Assembly (NCBI GenBank): GCA_033807775.1
Contig: CM066320.1
Location: forward strand, 181,322,784-181,386,783
Length of the DNA: 64,000 nt
Origin: Saussurea involucrata
Taxonomy: Eukaryota > Streptophyta > Magnoliopsida > Asterales > Asteraceae
Reading direction: 5' to 3'
How positions within the stretch are numbered: position 1 is the first letter of the stretch; each line of letters starts with the position of its first letter. Position numbers and translations under genes: made by a program. A model generated the notes under the pieces. It was not told the origin of the DNA. It did no database searches and saw nothing but the letters and a program-made list of their open reading frames with translations. Below are positions 11,173-21,809 of this stretch, one piece after another.

Positions 11173-14008
11173 CTAATCATCAACGCATAAATTTGGATCC
11201 AATCCCAGACTTTGATCGAGAATCCTTTTTACAAGGTATCTTGCCATCTTAGAGTCTTTGTCACTCACCAACTTAGCATTCAGCATTCCATTCAACTTTT
11301 TCATGCTGTGCTTGTATACAACATCCACCAAATAATATTCATGAAATGTATTGTCAAGAGAGATGACATACACTCCACAATTCTCAATGAGCATCCAGTT
11401 GGTAATGACTTGATAATTCCTTGCCATCAAATACTGAACTGCTTCTGGTTTGAACATTAAGCACAAGTATTCAAGAACCATCTTGGTGATAGACATACCT
11501 TGCTCTGTCAGCATGTTTCCATATAGCCTCATTCCCACCTTGAACATCTCTTCCAAGTCAGATCTAGAGCATGTTCTGATAAGTTTTCCCCAAGTAGGAC
11601 AAACTTCAAACTTTCCATCTGCCCTTTTGATTCTGATCAACTCCTTTCTTCCATCTTTCAATGTGTCCCAGAAGATGATCTCAGGAGGCATGGAAGACAA
11701 TGGTGTAGTCTTGATTGGATTAGTATCAACCACAGTTATATACACATCACATTGAGCATTTGATTGTGATTGTACATTGCTTGGTTGACCTGATGAAGTT
11801 GCCACTTCTTCTTCAGCAACTTTTGGATCAGATTTCTCTTTCACTGCTTCCTCCTGGGCTTCTTCTACAGTTGGATCCACCCTTGGCTTCTTTACATCTT
11901 TCTTCTTTGAGGCTATGGACTTTGTTCTTGGCCTCTTTGTTCTTTTGAAAGATTTAACAGCTTCAGGAGTGGTTTCAGCTGTTTCTTCTTTGTGGCTCTT
12001 AGCAGCACTAACAGTTTCTGCTGCCTTTTGTTTTTCAGCAGCAGTAACCATTTCTACTGCTATAGCTGTTACTGCTTCTTTTATGACCTTTAATACTGCT
12101 GCTTCGACACTGTCCTTCACAATCCCATATATCTCTTCATCAATCTCTGTTTTAGTTACAGTAGGAACAGATTCTGCTTTCTTCTCACTTTCAATTACTG
12201 CTGCCTCCACAAGATTCTTCAAAATTTCAGTTACTGCTGCTTCAGTCTCAGACACTGCAGCATTAACTGTTTCTACTTCTTTTGCAACCTCAGCAGCAGT
12301 AACTGTTTCTACTTCTTTTGCAACCTCAGCAGCAGTAACTGTTTCTACTGCTGGTTCTGTTTCTGCTTCCTTTGTAAGATCAGCAGCAGTAACGGTTTCT
12401 GCTGCTGTTTCTGTTTCTTCTTCCTTTGTAATATCTGCAGCCTCCTCAGTCTCCCCCTCAACCTTATACTCATACTCCCCCTCAATGTTTGCATCCTCCA
12501 TGTTTAGATCAGAGTCTGACTCCCCCTTTTTGGAAGCATCATTGGTAGGGTTTCTTCTCCTAAGGACAAACTGAGCTTTCTTCTTTCTGTGCATCAACTT
12601 AGTGATCATCTTCCTTTGCTTCTCAAGCTGTGAGTTTTGATAGAGGACCACTTTCTTGAGTTCATCAATTTCCTTTTTTCTGATCCATGACCTCAATGTT
12701 GATATTTGCAATAGTTTCCATCAATTCCTCGTACGTATATCTATCCTCACCCTGTTTAGGAGTTTTTACCTCCCTTAAAGGATCATTGGAAGTTTTAGCA
12801 GGTGTCTCTTGCCTAGCAAAAGCACTACCTACCCCCTTGGTTTCTTGGCACCTGGGACCTCTGGATGATTTCTCACCCTGAGTTGCCGTGAGGAAGGGCT
12901 TAGTTATTTTACCACTGGCCTTCTCTTTGCTAGCAGAAGTAGTGGCAGCCTTGCGACTCACATGCTCAACCTTCTCCTTAGTGAGCACCTTCTTGGGGTT
13001 GGGAGACACCCCTGTGGTTTCCCTTTCGATATTCTCCATTGGAGAATGCTCCAACAGAGGGCTTAAAGGCTTCGGGCTCTGAGGAGATACATCAAGGGAA
13101 GGAACCTTGTGTACCTTTCTTCTTTCAAACTTTTTGGTTATTTTGGGAGTGGGTTGTACAAGAATGGACTGAGGGAGTACTTTTGTGATGGAAGGTTGGG
13201 ATTGGTCATCAGTGGGTGTGTCCAATGTGGGCCTTGACCCTGATGCCATACCTTCAATGGTGTGGGACACAACCATCATTGTAGAGAACAATGGTGTGTC
13301 AACTCCTTCCGAGTCCCTAGGAAGTCTCCTCATATTTGAGAAAACCTTCCCTTTAGGGGGTTTTGGCACATATACCTCATCAAATTGAGGTATATCCGTC
13401 AATTCCTTAGTTATCACTTCTTGAACAAACATTGGATACATATAAAACCGCTTTTTGGATTCCAGGTTTGATACAAGATCATTAAAAATCATTTGTGAAA
13501 AATTAAACTTCCTGGCAGTGGCCAAGCAGACCAGGGCATAAGCAATGGTACTGCTAAACTCACTCCATCCAGTAGTTTTCTTTGACATACAATGCATTAA
13601 GGTATGAACAAAGAATCGCCATTGTGTATGAAATTTAGACTTGTAAAACTTAAAAACTCCAATGGGACCGTCATACCCCATTCTTGTTAAAGTTGAGTAT
13701 AGTTCTTCATTAGGAATAGAAGTTATACCTGAGGCATCATCTAATCGAAGAGTGATGCGAAGGAGTTCTTCTGAAACTTTCAAGGGTTTGTCACATACCC
13801 TTGTTTGGATGACTTTCTGCCCATCTTCGGATTCCACGGTGGCATTGGCCCAAAATTGCGTCTGATGGTCGATGTAGATAGTCGGATTCACCGTTAGGGC
13901 ATAAGAAATATGAGTGGACTTGAGAAAATCCACAATGTCGTGAAATCCTGCGGCCTGCTTCGGCTTCTGAAGCATCGCAATCTCATTGTGCTCGTTGACA
14001 AACTCCAT
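11173..14008 (-). pseudogene. ORF3 of copia C, one frameshift
   Basis: Two overlapping frames: codons from 14008 to 12665 (447 aa) and 12711 to 11173 (512 aa). They join into the layout of the intact 880-codon ORF3 of element B; the break is one extra base in a run of six T (plus strand 12674-12679). The N-terminal about 230 residues are conserved with B, including FW, ITLRLDDASG, HCMSKKTTGWSEF and YPMF. The middle is proline/serine-rich, then a basic coiled segment (KLMHRKKKAQ), then long acidic repeats of the type ETVTAAEVAKEV. The C-terminal about 170 residues carry RIKRADGKFEV and NQSLGLDPN-like phrases. Unrecognised function; the alanine-rich repeats are coded by the same short word found in the LTRs. 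Confidence 0.8.
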
Positions 14009-14131
14009 AATCGTTGTGCTTCCTGAGGATTTGTATAGAAAACACAGAGATTCTAGGGAGAAGAGGTTAGAACGAGAGAGAGAAGAAGTTAATGCGAAGA
14101 GTCGTTATGAACTTTGGCGGGCAAACAGGGG

Positions 14132-14139
14132 TATTTATA
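14132..14139 (-). promoter_or_regulatory. TATA box before ORF3 of copia C
   Basis: Minus strand TATAAATA, about 131 bp upstream of the ORF3 start codon, followed by a CT-rich leader (TTCTTCTCTCTCTCG). Element B has the same box and leader at the same place. Confidence 0.6.
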
Positions 14140-14159
14140 GCAGTATTTGCCCTAGATTT

Positions 14160-14600
14160 TCAAAAGCAGTATTAACGACATAAGCAGTATTAACCACGAA
14201 GCAGTATTAACTACTTAAGCAGTATTAACTACTCATTGGCAGTATTAACTGTGCACTAGCAGTATTAACTACTGAGCAGTATTAACTGCAAAGCAGTATT
14301 AACTACTGAGCAGTATTAACTGCAAAGCAGTATTAACTACTGAGCAGTATTAACTGCAAAGCAGTATTAACTACTGAGCAGTATTAACTGCAAAGGAGTA
14401 TTAACTACTGAGCAGTATTAACTGCAAAGCAGTATTAACTACTGAGCAGTATTAACTACTCACTGACAGTAGAAAATATGTACTAGCAGTAGAAACTCTG
14501 CACTGGCAGTAGTAACTCTGCACTAGCAGTAGTAACTCTGCACTAGCAGTAGTAACTCTGCATTAGCAGTAGTAACTCTGCACTGGCAGTAGTAACTATA
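14160..14600 (-). repeat. Word array in the pol-ORF3 spacer of copia C
   Basis: About 24 copies of CAGTATTAAC or CAGTAGTAAC on the plus strand. The centre (14270-14450) alternates AGCAGTATTAACTACTG with AGCAGTATTAACTGCAA as a 34-36 bp higher-order repeat; the right part uses GCAGTAGTAACTCTGCACTA as a 20-bp unit. Same orientation as in the LTRs. Confidence 0.88.
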
Positions 14601-14606
14601 CTTGCA

Positions 14607-15385
14607 CTTTGCAGCATTTGTCAAATCCTCAAATGTCATCTTACCTTCTGACACATCACCTTTACCACTTATCTTACCTCCTGCAAGATTATTCCCAAAA
14701 GCAACATGTCCTCCATCAATTCTTTTGAAATTCTTGAGGCATGACATGTTACCTGTCATGTACCAGGAGCAACCACTATCAACATGCCAGATGCTCTTTC
14801 CCTTGAGCTGTTGGTTGCCCTGCACATCTGATAAATCAATTAGTTTTTATTGGGAACCCAAGCCAAAGTGGTCTTGGATCTCCCTTGCTCATCAAAGTAC
14901 TTGCATTGGGTTTTGATGAGATTTTCAAATTTAGGTACTGCAGAATTGGAGTACTTTGTCAATATAATTGGTCTAGCAGCACAAACACTAGAAGCAGTAT
15001 TAACCTTAGAAGAAGTACTAACAGAGTTAGCAGCACTAACAGAGTTAGCAGTACTAACAGAGTTAGCAGCACTAACTGAGTTAGCAGCACTAACAGAGTT
15101 AGCAGCACTAACAGAGTTAGCAGTACTAACAGAGTTAGCAGCACTAACTGAGTTAGCAGCATTAACTGAGTTAGCAGTACTAACAGAGTTAGCAGCACTA
15201 ACAGAGTTAGCAGCACTAACTGAGTTAGCAGCACTAACAGAGTTAGCAGCACTAGCAGAGTTAGCAGCACTAACAGAGTTAGCAGTACTAACTGAGTTAG
15301 CAGCACTAACACTGCTAGCAGCAGTATTGGCAGTAGTATTGCTTCTAGCAGCACTATCCTTTTCCTTTGTTTTACCTGAAGCCCA
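14607..15385 (-). pseudogene. Gag tail plus start of protease, copia C (displaced fragment)
   Basis: In element sense this holds the end of gag (serine/threonine/alanine-rich linker, then WVPNKN and stop), the short gap ending ATGTGCAG, and the first protease residues with the active-site motif DSGCSWYMTG, stopping shortly after the phrase KMTFEDL. It follows an RT fragment instead of preceding integrase, so it was moved by rearrangement. The arginine before H in the usual SRHMTG motif is changed to SWYMTG. The protease is cut where word repeats begin, and cannot function. Confidence 0.75.
15024..15310 (-). repeat. 18-bp tandem repeat in the gag linker, 16 copies
   Basis: Plus-strand unit GAGTTAGCAGCACTAACA, varying GCAC/GTAC and the last base. 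In gag sense each unit encodes six residues of the type NSVSTA. In element B the same linker has only a few diverged units, so the array expanded in C. Read in the frame that follows the RT fragment, the same DNA gives a leucine-rich chain. Confidence 0.9.
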
Positions 15386-17272
15386 AGAAAGAAAGTAAGT
15401 TCTCCCATGGAACTCATCTTGAAGCTTTTGTGCATTAACTCCTCAAACTCTTTACACATTTGATCATTGGTGGATCCAAAGATGATGTCATCCACATAGA
15501 TCTGAACAAGTAATGTGTCTTTCTTTCTCCTCTTGATAAACAGGGTCTTGTCAATTACTCCTCTTTCAAAGTCATTTTTCAAGAGATAGGTAGACAGGGT
15601 GTCATACCATGCTCTTGGGGCTTGATGCAAACCATAAAGAGCCTTCTTCAACTTGTATACTCTGTCGGTGTGCAATGGATTCTCAAATCCAGGGGGTTGA
15701 CAGACATATACTTCTTCCTCAATACTTCCATACAGAAATGCACTTTTGACATCCATTTGGTACACTTTGAACTTCATGTACGAGGCATAGGCTAGAAATA
15801 ACCTGATTGCTTCAATCCTTGCCACAGGAGCAAAGACTTCCTCATAATCTATTCCTTCTTCCTGAGTGTACCCTTGTGCAACCAGTCTTGCTTTGTTTCT
15901 GATCACAATCCCTCTGTCATCCTTCTTGTTCCTGAAAATCCACTTGGTACCAATTGCTCTATGACCTTTTGGAAGGTCTACCAAGTCCCAAACATCCTGT
16001 AATTTGAACTGTAGCAGCTCCTCTTGCATTGCCTCTATCCAGCTTGGGTCTTTCATAGCATCATAAGCCTTTTTGGGCTCAATCTGGGATAGAAAGCAAG
16101 TAAGAACAGTATTAACTGTATTTTGCTGCTCTTGCAACTCTTGGAGTCTGCTTTGCTTTCTAGTCATCATGGGAGATGCAATATCTCCAATCACCAACTC
16201 AGGAGGATGATTTTTCTGAGTTCTTGTTGGATGACCAGCTTCCTCTTGTATGTTCTCATCCAGATTTGACTCATTTAATTCTGGATTTGTTTCTGCTTCT
16301 TCAGTCACCTCAGATTCTCTGGAATTTGGACCTGAAGACTGATTTTCCTCTGCTCTCCTCTCTTCTTCATTCTGAATAGGTTCAGCCTCCTCTTGTTGTT
16401 CACAGAATTCAACAGGATCAATGGAAGGGAGTGGAAATATCACAGATTGAATTTTGTGTTCTGATGTTGGTGTATCCCTTTGTCCTGCATATACATCACT
16501 ACTGAAACCCAAAGAATTAGTGAGTGAATCAATGTCAAATAGCCAATTAGGACCTGAACCAATAGGATTTGGTGTGTTCTCATTGCATTTGACATTGTCA
16601 CTTTCTTCAATTATTCTAGAAGAGGTATTAAAAACTCTGTAGGCCTTACTCTGAGATGAATACCCAACAAGAAAACCATCATCTGCTTTGCTATCAAACT
16701 TACCTAAGTGAGATTTGGTATTGAGAATAGTACAAGGACATCCAAATGGTTTGAAAAATCCAATATATGGTTTCTTTTTATGGAAAAGCTCATAAGGTGT
16801 CTTGTTTTTAGGCTTTACAACTAAAACTCTGTTTTGAACATAGCAGACAGTATTAACTGCTTCTGCCCAAAAAGTAATTGGTAACTTTGAATCAGCTAAC
16901 AGAGATCTAGCAGCCTCAATCAGTGTCCTATTCCTTCTCTCAGCAACACCATTTTATTGTGGAGTCCTAGGAGCACTGTATTGTCTCGCAATTCCTTTTT
17001 CTTCACAAAAGGTGTTTAGATCAAAAATTTTAAACTCAGTTCCATTATCTGATGTAATGACTTTCACTCTTTGATTTGATTGGTTTTCAATTTTGAGAAT
17101 AAAAGATTTGATCAGTCCACTTGTCTCATCTTTAGTTCTCAGAAAATATACCCAAGTAAATCTAGAATAATCATCAACAATAACTAAGCAGTATGATTTC
17201 TTGCCAATACTCATCACATTAGTAGGACCAAACAGATCCATATGTAACAGTTGAAGAGGATTCTTAACAAAA
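15386..17272 (-). pseudogene. Integrase core plus N-terminal RT fragment, copia C
   Basis: Starts just before HMDLFGP (first catalytic D of integrase), passes the second D (SDNGTEF), then a stop codon TAA at 16956-16954 where glutamine is expected in TPQQNGVAERR, then continues in the same frame through the integrase C-terminus into RT up to LTFFLGLQV. RT keeps YVDDIIFGS. It then runs out of pol into the displaced gag linker in a different frame, giving a tail of about 130 mostly leucine/valine residues. Pre-integrase zinc region, the rest of RT and RNase H are absent. Close to pol of element B. Not functional. Confidence 0.82.
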
Positions 17273-17997
17273 TTAACAAGATTAACAATACTTAGAATTC
17301 AGAATTAAAGAATCTGCGGAATAGAACTTTAATTCTCACAATCAATGAACAGAATATCAGAAAATACACAGTTGTTTGTATTCACTGTTTCGACTCACAA
17401 GATTAACAACCAAACCTCAATCTTGATGAACAGGCTCAATCAAGACGACTTCTACTTCTCTAGAAATAGGGTTCTTAAACCTTGAGGTTAATTCTCTCTA
17501 AAACACAATCGAATTCTAATTGTATTTCGTATATCGTATTATTTTTTCTCTTCGTTTTCGTCTCTTTAATAGCTATCTATCAACAAATATATATACTGAA
17601 TAATTACAAGATAACTATCAAAATAAGATTGATCTTCATAATATTCTTTTAAGTATATCTTCAATCAATCCATCTTTATCTCCTTCAATCTCGCATTCCA
17701 TGTTCTGATCCCAAGCAGTATTAACTTCATTCTTCTCAAGCAGTACTAATAATCTTCCAGCAGTAGTAATGTTCGATATGCCCAAGCAGTACTAACAGTT
17801 TTCGTAAGACACCAGCAGTACTAACTTTTGATCAGCAACATTAATGATATTCCAGCAGTAGTAATATACCAGCAGTATTAACTTTGTTCAGCAATATTAA
17901 CCATGTACCAGCAGTAGTAACTTGTCTAGCAGTACTAATCATGTTCTTGCAGCATTAATGACTCAGCAGTACTAACCTTGAACTAGCAGTACTAACT
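17273..17997 (-). repeat. Internal LTR fragment 1 of copia C
   Basis: Matches the LTR from near its inner end to the word AGCAGTACTAACTT, where it switches to gag sequence; the outer about 110 bp of the LTR are missing. Its left edge is joined to integrase at a short shared sequence around GATTCTTAACA. No PBS remains at this edge. Confidence 0.85.
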
Positions 17998-19121
17998 TTT
18001 TCAGCAGTACTATATGAGGTATTAGTGCTTTTGGAGACCCACATATTGACACATTCCTTTTCAGTCTTTTTCCTCATGTGGCTTTTGGATTTAGCTTGTT
18101 TCTTAGCCACATGGTTCCTTGCAGGCTTCCTATAACCATTGGATTTATAAAAAGGTCTTTGAAAATTTATCCTTTGGTTAATAGGATTGAAATAACAGTG
18201 TTTGGCAAGGTGATTCAATCTGCCACAGATGAAACAAGGTTTTGGTCTGTTAATCCTTTGCAGATTAACTCCTTGCTTTTGTGCCCACTGGTTATTCCAA
18301 TTTCTTTGATTTCCCCTCTTTTTATCATGTTTTTGGGGCTTATTCTCTTGAGATTTCTTGCAAGAACAATGTTCACAAGTTTTAGAGTTCACAACAGTGG
18401 TCTGTGTATAATGAACTCCCTTTCCCTTGTCAGTCCTCTTCATCTCATTGTTCTTAACACATGGACTTTCACATTCCTCATCAGATCCTTCTTTTTCAGT
18501 CTCATCCTCAACAACTACTTCATCTAATGGATCTACTTCAGTGGCTCCTTTAGGTAAGTCCTTCCTATCCTTGGTTTCTAATAGGTCTGACTTAGGAGGG
18601 ATGTAGTTGTTATTGTAGGGTGGGGGTGTGGCATTGTACCCTATTCCTGGTTTCAACTTACTATGGATTTGAGAGTTGATTATGTTGTCCATGACTTTAG
18701 AGGCACAAGTAAACTTTTCTACATCAAGTTTAACTTTCTCAAGCTCTCCTTTTAGTTTCTCACACTCTTCCCTAGACTCTTTCAGTTGGAACTCCAGACC
18801 ACCCTTTTCCCACTTCCAGTAGTTTGTATCATATGAGTGTTGAAGTTCATTGGCTTGAAAAGCCTTAATTTGTTCTTCAAACCTCTCAACAATCAATACA
18901 TAATCTCTTATGTCCTTTTCTAATCTCTTAAGGTCATCACACATTCCCTGATTGTGATCTCTATACCTTTTAACAGTGTCTATACAAGCTTGAGAACAGA
19001 GATTAGATTTTACCTCAGTAGGAATATCTGAGACTTCTGCCATGAGTGCATGATTCTGGATTGCCTCTTCTGCTTGATCACTCCAATCAAAAGTACTGTT
19101 TGATTCAATAGAATTGTCCAT
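17955..19121 (-). CDS. Short Gag, copy 1 (copia C)
   Basis: A 388-codon frame starting MDNSIESNST. Compared with gag of element B, residues about 12-375 are missing: the N-terminal capsid-like region and the first zinc knuckle are deleted, joining the first ten residues to FDWSDQAEEA. What remains is a coiled-coil-prone charged region, a proline/asparagine patch (PPPYNNNYIPP), a Cys/His cluster (CEHCSCKKSQ) and one CCHC knuckle CFICGRLNHLAKHC, which would bind RNA or DNA. The last about 14 residues are read from LTR sequence. It could be made from this copy only if transcribed from the adjacent LTR; a dominant-negative or packaging role is speculation. Confidence 0.6.
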   Translation of the reverse strand: MDNSIESNSTFDWSDQAEEAIQNHALMAEVSDIPTEVKSNLCSQACIDTVKRYRDHNQGMCDDLKRLEKDIRDYVLIVERFEEQIKAFQANELQHSYDTNYWKWEKGGLEFQLKESREECEKLKGELEKVKLDVEKFTCASKVMDNIINSQIHSKLKPGIGYNATPPPYNNNYIPPKSDLLETKDRKDLPKGATEVDPLDEVVVEDETEKEGSDEECESPCVKNNEMKRTDKGKGVHYTQTTVVNSKTCEHCSCKKSQENKPQKHDKKRGNQRNWNNQWAQKQGVNLQRINRPKPCFICGRLNHLAKHCYFNPINQRINFQRPFYKSNGYRKPARNHVAKKQAKSKSHMRKKTEKECVNMWVSKSTNTSYSTAEKVSTASSRLVLLSH

Positions 19122-19149
19122 AATAATTGTCGAATTCTAAGAAACACAA

Positions 19150-19161
19150 GCTCTGATACCA
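19150..19161 (-). other. Primer binding site of internal unit 1 (copia C)
   Basis: Minus strand TGGTATCAGAGC, complementary to the 3' end of plant initiator tRNA-Met, 2 bases from the LTR edge at 19164. Confidence 0.85.
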
Positions 19162-19163
19162 CT

Positions 19164-19903
19164 TGTCAGGATCGATTCTTAACAAGATTAACAATACTTA
19201 GAATTCAGAATTAAAGAATCTGCGGAATAGAACTTTAATTCTCACAATCAATGAACAGAATATCAGAAAATACACAGTTGTTTGTATTCACTGTTTCGAC
19301 TCACAAGATTAACAACCAAACCTCAATCTTGATGAACAGGCTCAATCAAGACGACTTCTACTTCTCTAGAAATAGGGTTCTTAAACCTTGAGGTTAATTC
19401 TCTCTAAAACACAATCGAATTCTAATTGTATTTCGTATATCGTATTATTTTTTCTCTTCGTTTTCGTCTCTTTAATAGCTATCTATCAACAAATATATAT
19501 ACTGAATAATTACAAGATAACTATCAAAATAAGATTGATCTTCAGAATATTCTTTTAAGTATATCTTCAATCAATCCATCTTTATCTCCTTCAATCTCGC
19601 ATTCCATGTTCTGATCCCAAGCAGTATTAACTTCATTCTTCTCAAGCAGTACTAATAATCTTCCAGCAGTAGTAATGTTCGATATGCCCAAGCAGTACTA
19701 ACAGTTTTCGTAAGACACCAGCAGTACTAACTTTTGATCAGCATCATTAATGATATTCCAGCAGTAGTAATATACCAGCAGTATTAACTTTGTTCAGCAG
19801 TATTAACCATGTACCAGCAGTAGTAACTTGTCTAGCAGTACTAATCATGTTCTTGCAGCATTAATGACTCAGCAGTACTAACCTTGAACTAGCAGTACTA
19901 ACT
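19164..19903 (-). repeat. Internal LTR fragment 2 of copia C
   Basis: Begins with the true LTR inner edge TGTCAGGATCG and ends at the word AGCAGTACTAACTT, joined to short gag copy 2. The repeat period of the LTR/PBS/gag unit is 1906 bp. Confidence 0.88.
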
Positions 19904-21027
19904 TTTTCAGCAGTACTATATGAGGTATTAGTGCTTTTGGAGACCCACATATTGACACATTCCTTTTCATTCTTTTTCCTCATGTGGCTTTTGGATTTAG
20001 CTTGTTTCTTAGCCACATGGTTCCTTGCAGGCTTCCTATAACCATTGGATTTATAAAAAGGTCTTTGAAAATTTATCCTTTGGTTAATAGGATTGAAATA
20101 ACAGTGTTTGGCAAGGTGATTCAATCTGCCACAGATGAAACAAGGTTTTGGTATGTTAATCCTTCGCAGATTAACTCCTTGCTTTTGTGCCCACTGGTTA
20201 TTCCAATTTCTTTGATTTCCCCTCTTTTTATCATGTTTTTGGGGCTTATTCTCTTGAGATTTCTTGCAAGAACAATGTTCACAAGTTTTAGAGTTCACAA
20301 CAGTGGTCTGTGTATAATGAACTCCCTTTCCCTTGTCAGTCCTCTTCATCTCATTGTTCTTAACACATGGACTTTCACATTCCTCATCAGATCCTTCTTT
20401 TTTAGTCTCATCCTCAACAACTACTTCATCTAATGGATCTACTTCAGTGGCTCCTTTAGGTAAGTCCTTCCTATCCTTGGTTTCTAATAGGCCTGACTTA
20501 GGAGGGATGTAGTTGTTATTGTAGGGTGGGGGTGTGGCATTGTACCCTATTCCTGGTTTCAACTTACTATGGATTTGAGAGTTGATTATGTTGTCCATGA
20601 CTTTAGAGGCACAAGTAAACTTTTCTACATCAAGTTTAACTTTCTCAAGCTCTCCTTTTAGTTTCTCACACTCTTCCCTAGACTCTTTCAGTTGGAACTC
20701 CAGACCACCCTTTTCCCACTTCCAGTAGTTTGTATCATATGAGTGTTGAAGTTCATTGGCTTGAAAAGCCTTAATTTGTTCTTCAAACCTCTCAACAATC
20801 AATACATAATCTCTTATGTCCTTTTCTAATCTCTTAAGGTCATCACACATTCCCTGATTGTGATCTCTATACCTTTTAACAGTGTCTATACAAGCTTGAG
20901 AACAGAGATTAGATTTTACCTCAGTAGGAATATCTGAGACTTCTGCCATGAGTGCATGATTCTGGATTGCCTCTTCTGCTTGATCACTCCAATCAAAAGT
21001 ACTGTTTGATTCAATAGAATTGTCCAT
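19861..21027 (-). CDS. Short Gag, copy 2 (copia C)
   Basis: Same 388-codon frame as copies 1 and 3, with a few replacements of its own: a glycine for aspartate in PPKSGLLE, KKEGSDE for EKEGSDE, LRRINIPK for LQRINRPK, and KKNEKE for KKTEKE. The CCHC knuckle CFICGRLNHLAKHC is kept. Being the most changed copy, it was probably not the last one duplicated. Neighbours on both sides are LTR fragments, so each copy has a PBS upstream. Confidence 0.6.
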   Translation of the reverse strand: MDNSIESNSTFDWSDQAEEAIQNHALMAEVSDIPTEVKSNLCSQACIDTVKRYRDHNQGMCDDLKRLEKDIRDYVLIVERFEEQIKAFQANELQHSYDTNYWKWEKGGLEFQLKESREECEKLKGELEKVKLDVEKFTCASKVMDNIINSQIHSKLKPGIGYNATPPPYNNNYIPPKSGLLETKDRKDLPKGATEVDPLDEVVVEDETKKEGSDEECESPCVKNNEMKRTDKGKGVHYTQTTVVNSKTCEHCSCKKSQENKPQKHDKKRGNQRNWNNQWAQKQGVNLRRINIPKPCFICGRLNHLAKHCYFNPINQRINFQRPFYKSNGYRKPARNHVAKKQAKSKSHMRKKNEKECVNMWVSKSTNTSYSTAEKVSTASSRLVLLSH

Positions 21028-21055
21028 AATAATTGTCGAATTCTAAGAAACACAA

Positions 21056-21067
21056 GCTCTGATACCA
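21056..21067 (-). other. Primer binding site of internal unit 2 (copia C)
   Basis: Minus strand TGGTATCAGAGC, exactly 1906 bp from the previous one. Confidence 0.85.
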
Positions 21068-21069
21068 CT

Positions 21070-21809
21070 TGTCAGGATCGATTCTTAACAAGATTAACAA
21101 TACTTAGAATTCAGAATTAAAGAATCTGCGGAATAGAACTTTAATTCTCACAATCAATGAACAGAATATCAGAAAATACACAGTTGTTTGTATTCACTGT
21201 TTCGACTCACAAGATTAACAACCAAACCTCAATCTTGATGAACAGGCTCAATCAAGACGACTTCTACTTCTCTAGAAATAGGGTTCTTAAACCTTGAGGT
21301 TAATTCTCTCTAAAACACAATCGAATTCTAATTGTATTTCGTATATCGTATTATTTTTTCTCTTCGTTTTCGTCTCTTTAATAGCTATCTATCAACAAAT
21401 ATATATACTGAATAATTACAAGATAACTATCAAAATAAGATTGATCTTCAGAATATTCTTTTAAGTATATCTTCAATCAATCCATCTTTATCTCCTTCAA
21501 TCTCGCATTCCATGTTCTGATCCCAAGCAGTATTAACTTCATTCTTCTCAAGCAGTACTAATAATCTTCCAGCAGTAGTAATGTTCGATATGCCCAAGCA
21601 GTACTAACAGTTTTCGTAAGACACCAGCAGTACTAACTTTTGATCAGCATCATTAATGATATTCCAGCAGTAGTAATATACCAGCAGTATTAACTTTGTT
21701 CAGCAGTATTAACCATGTACCAGCAGTAGTAACTTGTCTAGCAGTACTAATCATGTTCTTGCAGCATTAATGACTCAGCAGTACTAACCTTGAACTAGCA
21801 GTACTAACT
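21070..21809 (-). repeat. Internal LTR fragment 3 of copia C
   Basis: Same structure as fragment 2, joined to short gag copy 3 at the same word. Fragments 2 and 3 share AGCATCATTAATG where the full LTRs have AGCAGCATTAATG, showing that they are copies of each other rather than of the present LTR. Confidence 0.88.

Noticed and set aside
11915..12574. A 219-residue serine/alanine-rich plus-strand frame
   Set aside because: Antisense shadow of the acidic repeat region of ORF3 in copia C.
14160..14600. CRISPR-like array
   Set aside because: Short words at irregular spacing in a plant retrotransposon, without uniform unique spacers or cas genes.
14850..15398. A 182-residue plus-strand frame made of ELAALT repeats
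   Set aside because: It is the antisense of the 18-bp array in the gag linker; a repeat length divisible by three keeps the frame open by chance.
18078..18527. 149-residue plus-strand frames, repeated at 19984 and 21890
   Set aside because: Antisense shadows of the three short gag copies, conserved only because the DNA is duplicated.
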